Assembly: GCA_963402885.1 (NCBI GenBank)
Contig: OY727098.1
Coordinates: 19,888,717-19,952,716 of the forward strand
Length of the DNA: 64,000 bases
Reading direction: 5' to 3'
Origin: Antedon bifida
Lineage: Eukaryota > Echinodermata > Crinoidea > Comatulida > Antedonidae
A program made the translations under genes and the position numbers. Shown piece after piece: positions 24,873-36,088 of the stretch (position 1 is the first letter of the stretch; each line of letters starts with the position of its first letter). The notes under the pieces were generated by a model, which was not told where the DNA came from, made no database searches, and was given only the letters and a program-made list of their open reading frames with translations.

Positions 24873-27478
24873 GTAAGACACGTTTGGGATTGAGCTGTTT
24901 CTGTGCGTATGGGTAGAATTTTGCAAAGGAAATCCCGTAATAATAATGTTAGCGTGCATTATAATTGTGAACATAACACTGTTAAGCTAGCATCGTGGTA
25001 ATTATTATTTTAATAACTGCAAGTATATTATCATCACGCGCTCAGAGTGAATTCTTAACGTTTCTCAAGACGTCTATATAGTCTACATAACATACGAGAC
25101 CTGTTATTTCCTCATCTTGTTGCATATAGATTTCATATTCTGGTGAGTTAAACTAATTTGTTTTTAAGCAACGTATATACATCCATACAATTTAAAATGG
25201 TATTTTATTGTAGTTATTGATCTTATTCCACCCCTTATAAATAGGCCCACGGCTTCGGTAGCGTTTTGAACTACGAAGATTCGACTGCTTTTTCCAAAAT
25301 TCGAAGTAGGCCCCATTTTCCACAAAATAAAAACGATTTATTAAAATATTTAACAAAATAGTCATAATGCTTTGAAAGAATGATTATGTAGGCTTTATGT
25401 CAGTCTATACTTTTTGATATATACGTGTAAAATTGTAGTTTAACAGAATAGCGATACTTTGTGGGCCTATAATAGAAACGAAATGAAAAATGTTTTACTA
25501 TTTGAATCACTGTAATGTCGTATTGGATTATTGGTGTATTTTGGACATGTTATTGTGGATAATAAACACGGCTCAAGTAGGCACTGTATTAATATTGTTC
25601 TTGTAACAGCTGAGATACATTTACTTCTAATAAACAGACATTTTTTGAAGAAAAATCCTAAATTCGCCTCTAATGTATTAATAAACATATGACGAATTCA
25701 CAATGTAAGGTTGTCATTTTACTGTAAAATTCAATGCAAACTTCATTACGTGGATATATTGTGAAATAGTAAACCCAGGTTAAATGTATGATGTGAGTAA
25801 ATGTAATATTATTCTTGTCATTCCTCACATTTCCTGCTAATTGTCATGTTTCCTCTATGTTCACCTTCTACGTTCCAAGCAATACGATGTACATTATAGA
25901 ATGAGACAAGCAAATATTACGTATACTGTTAATTCTTTAATCTAATTAGATCTAGCAATTACATTCACTGTACCTTCATCATCAATGATACAACAGGCGG
26001 CATAATATACCCGCGAACCGAAAGCCAGAATTGCTGCAAAAAAAAAGAGTTGAATTTTTCTTAAGTCAAGAATGTTTGCTTAACGCAGGGAGGTGAAAAA
26101 ATAATCACTTCCCTGCTTAACGTACGTCTAATTTAACTCATAAACATTTGCTTCTTTATTATGTTTGTTTAATTGAAGATGACAAAACCCATTAAAGTAA
26201 AATACCCATGCTAACCGGTTTGATTAATAGTGTTTTTGCTTGGCACTTTTTCGAAATAGACTATTATTTCAATTTGTTAAAATAGCAGCTCTATTTGTTT
26301 TTAAATGTTCTTAATCAGCCCCAACCATGGTACCGGACTGGTCCTGAGAAATATTCAGCTCTATTTTTCAACATTTTTTGACTCCCACCATAAGGTTGTG
26401 GAGACTTAGGTATTTCGTTAAGGTAGCAACCGTGACAATTCTTATCTTTATACCAACTGGGCCCTTGTTACGCGACTGGCAACAACTGTTTAGGGTAGTT
26501 CTGAATTACAAAGTTTATTTAGATCGATGAGAAAATTTCTCACACTCTTCCGCTTCTAGTACTACAACTGCTAATTCAATAAACCTTTGCTTAATGAGTG
26601 AAATCTCTTTTTTCTGGGAATCAGAAGGTATATATCTCAAAATTAGGTTTTTGCAAATATGTTCACAATTTTTCAACGAAGTACAACGAACTAATTAGTC
26701 TACCTAGTACCTTGCGAGAACCGACTAAGAAGGCGTTGTTCAAAAGCTCCAATTTTAACCAGAGGAACAGAACAACTCATTGTTGTTCTTCCCTAGGTCT
26801 ATGCACATACAACAATACAAATACAATTCAACAATCCAGAATATAGTTATGTGATTAATATTAGAATATTAAAAAGCGATAATGGTAATAAAGAAGAAAT
26901 AAACAATGATTAGAAAGGGGTGGGGCGGGGGCTATCGTTGGAACAATAACAGTGTGCTTTGGTACTTCTACCTCTTCAAGAAGTTCATGATTCTCCTGAT
27001 TATTGTGTAAGACAAAGGTTCTGGACAAGGTTATGGAATTGTGTTTAAACACACAAGCTCGAAAAGGACACTGATACTTTGTAATACTAACGTTTAATGT
27101 CATTTTCAACCACATGTTTTATGAGAAATGAAACACGACATGATTGGAAAAAAAGATAACTATGACTATTACCATGATGAACATAGCTTAACAAAAAAAA
27201 TAGAGGGAAAATACAATGTAGAAATATATATGTAGAATTAATCCATCTAGGCCTATGCATAAGGAATCTTCGTTTTTTTTTGCTTGTAAATAAAATAATC
27301 GTGTTCTGTGGACAGAAAAGGGAAGAAGAAGGAACAAACTGTATTAAAGAGGAGAGAAACCACGATCCACGAGAAAAACAAAATAACAGAAGATGTAGAT
27401 AATTTTCAAGATTCAAATTATTAAGGTTTATAATTACATTTATTACAAATTTCGGGGGGAAATGTATAAAACAGTTTT
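24873..27478. other. Intergenic, no gene recognised
   Basis: No coding signal. A hairpin-like segment lies at 26086-26115, with arms GCAGGGAGGTGA and TCACTTCCCTGC bounded by GCTTAACG direct repeats. Confidence 0.5.
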
Positions 27479-27870
27479 ACATTGATAGTAGCTTGTCGAA
27501 TTCATGATCTTTATTAGAAACAACGTCACACGTAATGTGAACTACAACACATTACCTTCATTAATTCAATTAAATTCAATTCTTTATTAATACATCAAAA
27601 CATAGTTGATAGAATTAACAAGTAACAAAACAAATAAACAACATCATTACTTGCAAAAAGGAAAGTAGGAGGAATAATAATATAATACAATTAAAGTTCA
27701 TAATTAATTTTACGTTGGTTAGAGACCACTAAAACAAATAATGTTGGATGATTCAAATCAAATCAGAATGCAAGAGTTTGGACAGTTTCACATTGATATA
27801 AAAAGCGTGTTGAATTATGGTCCTTATTATAGAGGTAACAATGAACTACAACACACTGCCTCCAATATTA
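27479..27870. repeat. Diverged direct repeat pair
   Basis: The blocks 27479-27565 and 27790-27870 align (ACATTGATA, then TTGTCGAATTCATGATC versus GTTGAATTATGGTC, then GAACTACAACACA). About 310 bp separates them, so this is an old tandem duplication or a dispersed repeat. Confidence 0.55.
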
Positions 27871-28261
27871 AACATATGGCTGTTTAATTAGTGTGTTTAA
27901 TAATACATTTTAACGTATTTTTCTTTGATGTAAAGATTCACTTGCTTCTACAATTCATCATAATTAATTCCACAAGATTCATTGCAGCTCGTTCTTTATA
28001 ACCAAGCAATAATTATATAGTATATACACAATTAGTGATGACATTATCTTACTAATCTTTAATGAACAAGTTGTAATACTAGAGCAATTCTATCTGCTGT
28101 AAATGAGTCACTCAAGACATTGTTTCAATTTGTACGATTGGCCTTTCATCCTCTATTGAATAGAACACTTGTGGAAATACGCTTGCAGCGCAGACAAATA
28201 TTCATCTATCATTATGTAGTGAGAAGATGAGGGTGAAGATGTTATATCATTGCTCCGTTGT

Positions 28262-28700
28262 AATACTATTGATCTATATTAATCTGTTGGCCTGGGGCTA
28301 GCGCTTTCTTCAAGGAAACCATAATTGCGAATTCGTCAGCGACGACCCGGATAAACACGACACGTGACGAACGCGTACATAAGCCATCAGTGTTTAAACG
28401 CGCGCGCTTACATTTCTCTTCGTAATGTTTATATAATAATATAATGTATTATGTCATGTCTTATTAATCTGCTGACCTGGGCCTAGCGTTGACTTCGATT
28501 AAATCAAGTTTGACCTGGACAATGCATCAGTGACGAACAAATGCGATAGGTGACGGACGCGCATAACAATCATCAGTGTTTGAACGCGCGCGTATACATT
28601 GTATGTGTGCTGATAAAGATGATACCATTGATCTATCATTATTTCATGAATCTGCTGGCCTGGGGCGAACGCGGTCTTCAAGGAAACCATGATAGCAATT
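28262..28700. repeat. Diverged tandem repeat, about 185-bp period
   Basis: Two full units and one partial unit. Shared landmarks in order are TTAATCTG(C/T)TG(G/A)CCTGGG, then CATCAGTGTTT(A/G)AACGCGCGCG and a TTACATT-like block. CTTCAAGGAAACCAT ends units one and three. The CGCGCGCG core is unusually CpG-rich for the surroundings. Confidence 0.7.
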
Positions 28701-29680
28701 ATTGGATCAATCTTTATTATCCAACGTAATCGGTTATTCTTTTAATACCTCGTTTGCCTTCTCCGTTATCAATCATATAATTATACAACTAACTTGACAT
28801 TGCTTTAATTAAATATATTACTTTGTTAATATTGTTTATTTTCCATCCATCATTGTCTGATCGAGCTATCTTTAATACTACAATGTTTCACGTTCAGATC
28901 ACCTTAAATCATGTATGAATTCAGTCAAAATAATTAGTCCACTTAGATGATGCAGGCCTAAGTCTGTGTTTTATTCGAATTGTGAAGAGTTTATATCTAA
29001 ACATCATTGTGTTCGTTCTTGTTTTACTGTTTTTTTTTATTCAACGTGCCTACAGAAAATAAGGGTTGTTGTAGCTTTGGTGTCAAGTTGTTTGAGGGTC
29101 CAATCCTGACCCAGTGTCTCAGCCTCAACTGTTCATAAAGCACGTGCACGATACATAATTATAGTGCATCATAGATGGATACTTATGAAATGAAAATATT
29201 AATAATAGGCCTAATTACAAGGTTTATAATAACTAATTATCGTGTGAGGATTAGCCTTAGGCATATGTCTTTATTAAAAATGTTTTCTTATCAAGATAAT
29301 GTCATGGTATATCGATAAGAATGGATTCGGACTTTTATCGAGCACTAGGTTTGATAGGCAAGCATGGTAACCACAAATATATTGTAAAATGCCACATTAC
29401 CAATTTGTTGAGCCATTATTATGATCTATTTTTAAAACGTGTTTATTTTTAAAGAGGGTGAACCAAAACAGCATGCTGACCATCAAGGAGTCCGCAAAAT
29501 AAAAAAAACCAAAACAATTACTGTGAAAAAGACAGACAAAAAACATTCTCCAGTAGTTAAATTTGATTAGGTTAAAAGATTTAACAGGATTTGTTTGTAG
29601 TTCTGAATACATACATTGATGAACATTATATTAATTATTAAGTTGAATAATTACCTATACATTATTTGTGTTTTTTAAAG
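28701..29680. other. Intergenic, no gene recognised
   Basis: AT-rich with no supported coding segment. The last 10 bases (TTTTTTAAAG) could be an acceptor for the candidate exon that follows. Confidence 0.45.
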
Positions 29681-29770
29681 GTCTTACAATGTTCTGCTAT
29701 CAGTGTTCCTCTGTGCATGCGCACAGATGTGTGGATTCACCTCCAAGCCCAGCAAGAGTGGCGTCCTCCT
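29681..29770 (+). CDS. Candidate internal exon, Ly6/uPAR (LU) domain start
   Basis: A 90-bp segment bounded by TTTTTTAAAG and GTAAGT, open in a phase-1-in, phase-1-out frame as is usual for extracellular modules. It encodes LTMFCYQCSSVHAHRCVDSP followed by PSPARVASS. CYxC, then S, then Cys seven residues on, then D and P is the opening pattern of Ly6/uPAR domains. No matching partner exons are certain; a weak phase-1 first exon is at 24833. It could be chance. Confidence 0.35.
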
Positions 29771-30569
29771 GTAAGTACACACACAAAACATATTTATTTT
29801 AACATATATTATTTGATTTATTTTTATAATCGATAATAACATTATGATATCACGACAACACAAACAATCAATTATGGTGGGATCAGAAGAAGAGTTACAC
29901 CTGTATACATATGTAAATGAACTAAACAATGGTAGGCCTAGCATAATAATAACTGCAGTTCATTAGTTCAGTTCATGATTATAGAAACGATACTAGATAG
30001 ATACTTCGGTTTGGGTGTACCGGAATGGAGTTTTGTTCCCTCTTTTTCACCTTTTCTTCACAGCGCTGTTTGTGCTTTATAGATTAACACTATTAATAGA
30101 TCATATACTGGCTATAACTCGATAAAAACAAAGATTGTTCGTGTTAATGTTGAAATACACGTTTAATTTCAAATGTCATATAATTGTAAGCATTGAAATA
30201 AAAGTTTACATATAACCTATTAACGAAAGAATTTACTCACTCACAACATGTCATATCAAATAAAATGAAGTAGATTAAACACATTACTAATATCTTGTTT
30301 GAAGGCATGGTGGCATTGAGAAAGGCATGCTTCTGATGACAATGTGTAAGAGTATCTTTGATGTTGCTTCTTTGTTATTGCGGGTATTCAATAAAGCAAT
30401 AATTAATCGATCAAGTTGTTTTATTTAACAGATCTTTTCTCTTATCAGTCCTACCACAATACTATACATTGACTCTTTTTACAATGCGTTGTAAACGCTT
30501 TTCGGCAAGCTAGCCGTTTTTGTCTCCAGAATACACTTTCTCCCACTAATACACAACGCTTTTCTGCAA

Positions 30570-30630
30570 GTTAGTTTGGTTGAATGGTTATTGCTTCAGC
30601 TTCCCCGACAACTCGAACCCCATCTATGTG
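30570..30630 (+). repeat. tRNA-related SINE head or tRNA remnant
   Basis: A-box-like TGGTTGAATGG (30577-30587) and B-box-like ACTCGAACCCC (30611-30621) at 34-nt spacing. The order and inter-box text (GGTTATTGCTTCAGCTTCCCC) resemble the SINE head at 4180-4235. No cloverleaf was built by eye. Confidence 0.35.
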
Positions 30631-31828
30631 GTACCGTGTGTTTTATTTATAGTGAGAGTGATTATTTAGAGGGTTAGGTTCAGTTAATATTTATGTATTA
30701 AACATAATATAAAAGTCCAATCGTGTGTCATGGAATGGTATGTTACCGTCCTTTGACATGAAACATTTCCGCAGTTCATTTGTCTCTCATAATGGAATAT
30801 GCTCACAATCATAGAAGAGGCCCACCCTGCAAAATACACGTTATACGTCTTTATAAATCATTTGTTAGGATTCGATACCTTCAGTTACAGATTATCTTCA
30901 ATCTACATAACGATTTACGTTTTAAGGTCCACTTGTTAAATAAATAAATAAATATAATTATGTACGAGTTAGTGTATCTTACACGTGGTTACTCAAGAGT
31001 GCGGTAATTAAGTTGACATAGTTAATCACACTCGGGTCGAGTTGACTAATCGTAGATTAGAGCATTACATGTACATAATGCCACGAGGTTGTGATTTATT
31101 TCACTAATTAATCCTATTTTTCAATTAGTATCCACATTTAGATTAGCTGGAGGATCATGATTTAATTTACTTGACAGTATAAATTTATAATGATTATTTT
31201 TACAGTTTTCTAATACTGTCTTGGTAGACGGATAACGTTTACGCCAATTGTGTAACATTGACGCTGTAGGCACAATCAAACATCACCAGATAAAAGTTGA
31301 TTTAAAATTAGTCTGAATCGATGCCTTAGGATATCAAGCCTTCAAATTCAGTACCGTTCTTTCAATAACAAGTAAAGGGTATTTTTGTTTTGTTTTATAA
31401 ATTCCAACGCCATATCGGTAAAAAATCACGTCATGGAACTTACCGAGTTATACTGGTCGTACAGTATGCAATATTCAAAAATATATAATTGAATCAATTC
31501 TATTACTGCCATAACATTGATTTACAAAATAAAAATGTTATAATGGTGAGCACTAATTTCCATAAAAGAAAGATTTATGAGGGCGTTCTTCAGAGTCAGT
31601 CAAGTTATAAATACAAAACTATTTGTATTTACAATATAGGTCTAAAGTTATAGACTATACAAAATAGCCTGTAATTTATATCAGAGAATACTATTCGTGT
31701 TATACCAAATTATAACTCGGACTTCAGTCACCGAGTGCTGGAATAATTTTCATATAAAATTACGGTCCTTTGTTAGAAACAGTTCTATTAATTTAAAAGA
31801 GTTTGCGTCTTTGATGGTTAGTTAGCTT

Positions 31829-31940
31829 AAATATGGTAGCGATATTCCTAAATATGGTAGTGATATGACATCATCATGTCTATATATGGGCAAATCACAT
31901 TTTTTGTCGCATAAAGTTTGATAGTGTAGACAAGGCTTTA
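31829..31940. mobile_element. MITE family A, copy 2 (one end lost)
   Basis: AAATATGGTAGCGATATTCC, then AAATATGGTAGTGATATGAC, and a right end AAAGTTTGATAGTGTAGACA followed by AGGCTTTA. The left inverted repeat is missing. Confidence 0.85.
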
Positions 31941-34408
31941 CAGATCGCAAAATTAGTTTTAAATAATTTTTTTTAAATGTATATCATATCGTTGACAAGC
32001 TATTCAAAATGTATTCCTTTTTTAAAATTGTGTTTTGATTTTCGGATACAGATACTGCTAATTTATTTATTATTATTTTACTATCATTACCAGCCATATA
32101 ATAATGAAGTGCAAATGACAAAAATACTAAAAGGTAAATACAGTAGGCTACACCAGCAGTAAGAAGACTTCATCTACTGCAGATTTCCTTATTCGTTTCA
32201 GTTAGCAGAGAACGCATTAACTGTCTCTAAGGCGAAGGCTTCTTTTCACGAATCATTAATAATACAATTATTGAATTATCTATTCGCTAAGTCCATTCTA
32301 ATGTAATTATACTGAAGAGGTTCTGTCTCATTCCCTTGAAAAATTCATCTGTTCGGCGGACGAGTTGATAACCAAATCGAATAAACCGCATAATATGCTT
32401 TTATTGAATTTACTCACGTGAATTTAATTTGCAAAATGAATAAAAATATTTCCGTGATTGTATGTGTATAGGGCGTATGTTTTGCTATATTTAGACGTCT
32501 GCTGCTTACGTACCTTTTAAGTAATTGTTGAATGTATATGCCTAAGCTAGACGCATGAGTTATTTGGTACGAAACGGGTTTTGTGAAAGCTTTGTGCTGT
32601 CACTAACCTAAAAAATGTTGTACAGTAGACTATCTAGCATCAATTGATACTTTACATTCGTCTCAGACAGTATATTCATAATAATTTAACTTATAAAACA
32701 AACTGACACGGAGAACAAAATAAACGTATAGGCAAAGACCTGAATAAGAATACAATGTTGACATACAAACGTTGATTCACGAGATTTACATACAACCTGT
32801 CCTATTGGTATATAAGTACTCTAGGCGTTGTTTTCTGTTATGATGATGAGAATAGTTTCTCAAAACATGTCAAGACATTTTAAGGCAGTTTTCCTGTTTA
32901 TCAAATACCTTACAATCGTTATTTTAACTTGAAAGATAGGCATATTAAATGAGGGCCTAACTGAGATCTATTGGGTTTCGCAATCTACTCTGTCCATACT
33001 TGTGCTTACCATTATGAGCCGATAAAGAAGAGTGAGAGAGTGGCCAAAATTACATTTTTCCAAAGTATTATATAGTTATTACTATTGCAGATTTTAGATA
33101 TCACCAGTTCCATTACACTTCTTCACTTATTCCTTTCATTGAATCTAGTCCGAGTGTGAATTTGGTTGTAAGTAATGGTATGTTTTGTTGATGTATGCAA
33201 ATTTATCCGGTAACCATGCATTCAGCCAAACAGGTGACTAAAAAATTGAAATAACGCTCTGAAAAAGAGGCAATGTATCAAGAGAATAAATAGTAACCAT
33301 GGTAAGGTTGTAGTCACCAGACTAGAAACCGTATTTGCTGTTCATCATCACCAGACTTGATACCGTGCATGTCCGTTTATGTTGATGCGGAATAAACTCA
33401 AACATTGCTATGCATTTATTCCAAAGTTAGTGCAATATAGGCCTATATTTAGTACTCTATCTCGAAGCAGGAAACAAAGTTATATGATTGGTTAATTCTC
33501 TTAAAAGTTCTTTGTTCTAAATGGACTTTTTTTTTGTTTAAAAACTGCAAAACATAGATTCAATTGGGGAATCAGTAAGCTCATTCATATATTATTGCGG
33601 TGAACATCATCAATTTCCCAACTTTATTTACGAATTAATTCCTAATAATCAAATACAATTTCTCATCCATTGTGGCCGATATGTTTCATTGAATAACTTT
33701 CCCACGGGTGCCATAAATAATTACTTTTCGATTGATATTGAAAATGAATCCAGGAAAGATAATGAAATTACATAATTTTTATCCTTGGATTTCATTTATT
33801 CATTTTTCAACACTCATCGAGCGGCGCACTTATTTCTCCGATTGGTTGCAGTTATTAAGAAAAGAATTATGTGAATTAAGCTTTAATTTGGTGGAAGATT
33901 ATACTAGTTTTCTAGATTTTACGTCCGTCGGTGTATACAACCATATCATATATTGTGTGTGAATTATAACAATAGTTTTACTAAAATATAAGAATATATA
34001 TGCCTACATCATGAATTCATTACAATTTATTATTGTGTATTGATTCGTTGCAAAAGATATACGCAATAGAACATTAGGTAATCATAGTTAATATTTTCAT
34101 TCCAATCACATCCAGAGCTCTAAAGTATAGTGAACATCTAGGCCCTACCGTAGGCCTATAGAGGATGACTGGTGGTGCTTTTGACCATGAGAAACCTTGC
34201 ACTCGACTCATGTTTGCTTGATCCATGGACCAATAATTGGTAGACAATCATTTTAACCAACAAACTATTAGGCCTAGTACCATTACAAATTTAATGTGTA
34301 TAGTAGTATAGCACCAATAAATCCTTACACAAATTGCAGAGTATTTGTTTCTTGGAATTGATAGATTCTGTAAAAAAAAATATTCTGTTGAATGTGAATA
34401 TACCGTTC

Positions 34409-35668
34409 ATCGCATGATATTTCTGATCACGCATAAGGTGAATTTCGTCTGATGTGAAAGTGTCTAAAGGTTCAACAATGCATCTGGTCTCATACTTCGA
34501 CAGTTCATCGTGATATTTCTGATCACGCATAAAGTGAATTTCTTTTGGTGTGAAAGTGTCTAGGTTCAACAATGCATCTGGTCTCATACTTTGACAGTTC
34601 ATCGTGATATTTCTGATCACGCATAAAGTGAATTTCGTCTGGTGTGAAAGTGTCTAAAGGTTCAACAATGCATCTGGTCTCATACTTCAATAGTTCATCG
34701 TGATATTTCTGATCATGGATCATGCATAAGGTGAATATCTTCTGGTTTGAAAGTGTCCAGGTTCAACAATGCATCTGGTCTCATATTATACTTCGACAGT
34801 TCATCGTGATATTTCTGATCACGCATAAAGTGAATTTCTTCTGGTGTGAAAGTGTCTAGGTTCAACAATGCATCTGGTCTCATACTTCGACAGTTCATCG
34901 TGATATTTCTGATCACGCATAAAGTGAATTTCGTCTGGTGTGAAAGTGTCTAAAGGTTCAACAATGCATCTGGTCTCATACTTCGATAGTTCATCGTGAT
35001 ATTTCTGATCATGGATCATGCATAAGGTGAATATCTTCTGGTGTGAAAGTGTCCAGGTTCAACAATGCATCTGGTCTCATATTATACTTCGACAGTTCAT
35101 CGTGATATTTCTGATCACGCATAAGGTGAATTTCGTCTGATGTGAAAATGTCTAAAGATTCAACAATGCATCTGGTCTCATACTTCGACAGTTCATCGTG
35201 ATATTTCTGATCACGCATAAAGTGAATTTCTTTTGGTGTGAAAGTGTCTAGGTTCAACAATGCATCTGGTCTCATACTTTGACAGTTCATCGTGATATTT
35301 CTGATCACGCATAAAGTGAATTTCGTCTGGTGTGAAAGTGTCTAAAGGTTCAACAATGCATCTGGTCTCATACTTCGATAGTTCATCGTGATATTTCTGA
35401 TCATGGATCATGCATAAGGTGAATATCTTCTGGTGTGAAAGTGTCCAGGTTCAACAATGCATCTGGTCTCATATTATACTTCGACAGTTCATCGTGATAT
35501 TTCTGATCACGCATAAAGTGAATTTCTTCTGGTGTGAAAGTGTCTAGGTTCAACAATGCATCTGGTCTCATACTTCGACAGTTCATCGTGATATTTCTGA
35601 TCACGCATAAAGTGAATTTCTTCTGGTGTAAGAGTGTCTAGGTTCAACAATGCACCTGGTCTCCTCCT
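34409..35668. repeat. Minisatellite array, 13 units of about 94-107 bp with higher-order structure
   Basis: Thirteen copies of GATATTTCTGATCA occur at spacings of about 95, 94, 96, 107, 96, 94, 105, 95, 94, 96, 105 and 96. Units alternate between CTAGGTTCAACAATGC and CTAAAGGTTCAACAATGC forms. Some have a 9-11-bp insert (ATGGATCATGCATA or TATTATACTTC), which gives a higher-order repeat near 392 bp. Minus-strand frames (RDQKYHDELSKYETR) run through parts of it but break at every unit-length change, so no protein is called. Confidence 0.9.
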
Positions 35669-35877
35669 TAATGAGAGATGCTGCAAAACTAAAATTAAAT
35701 GGTATAATCCTACTCGTAGTTTTACAGAAATGCGTTTCTACGGAGCATGGTCTACTGCTTCTGTCTAAAACTAAAATCAAGATTCTGAGTAATCTAAAGC
35801 CTTAGTCTAAACTCAGAGTATGCCTCTGTTTGGAAAAAGTTTGTGTTGACTGGAATCTATTCATCTGAGGATCACAT

Positions 35878-36088
35878 GGCTCACTAACTTATATAGGCAA
35901 AGCTTACATATGGTATAACATATTTTGATATATAAATTGATGGAAATGTTGTGTAGTACTTTCATCATTTTACCTAAATGGCTTACTGACTTATATTTTA
36001 GGTGGCAAAGCTTCCATTATGGTATAACATATTTTGATATATAAATTGACGGAAATGTTGTGTAGTACTTTCATCATTTTCCCTAAAT
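35878..36088. repeat. Tandem duplication, about 105-bp unit
   Basis: Two copies share TGGTATAACATATTTTGATA, then TATAAATTGA(T/C)GGAAATGTT, then GTGTAGTACTTTCATCATTT, with over 90 percent identity by eye; recent. Confidence 0.9.

Larger units (their letters stand above)
29771..34408. other. Intergenic or intronic, no gene recognised
   Basis: AT-rich. It contains a tRNA-like remnant at 30570-30630 and MITE family A copy 2 at 31829-31940. No further supported exons on either strand. Confidence 0.45.

Noticed and set aside
34291..35604. Series of minus-strand frames with KYHDELSKYETR
   Set aside because: They are fragments of one satellite monomer; phase breaks at each unit prevent a continuous protein.
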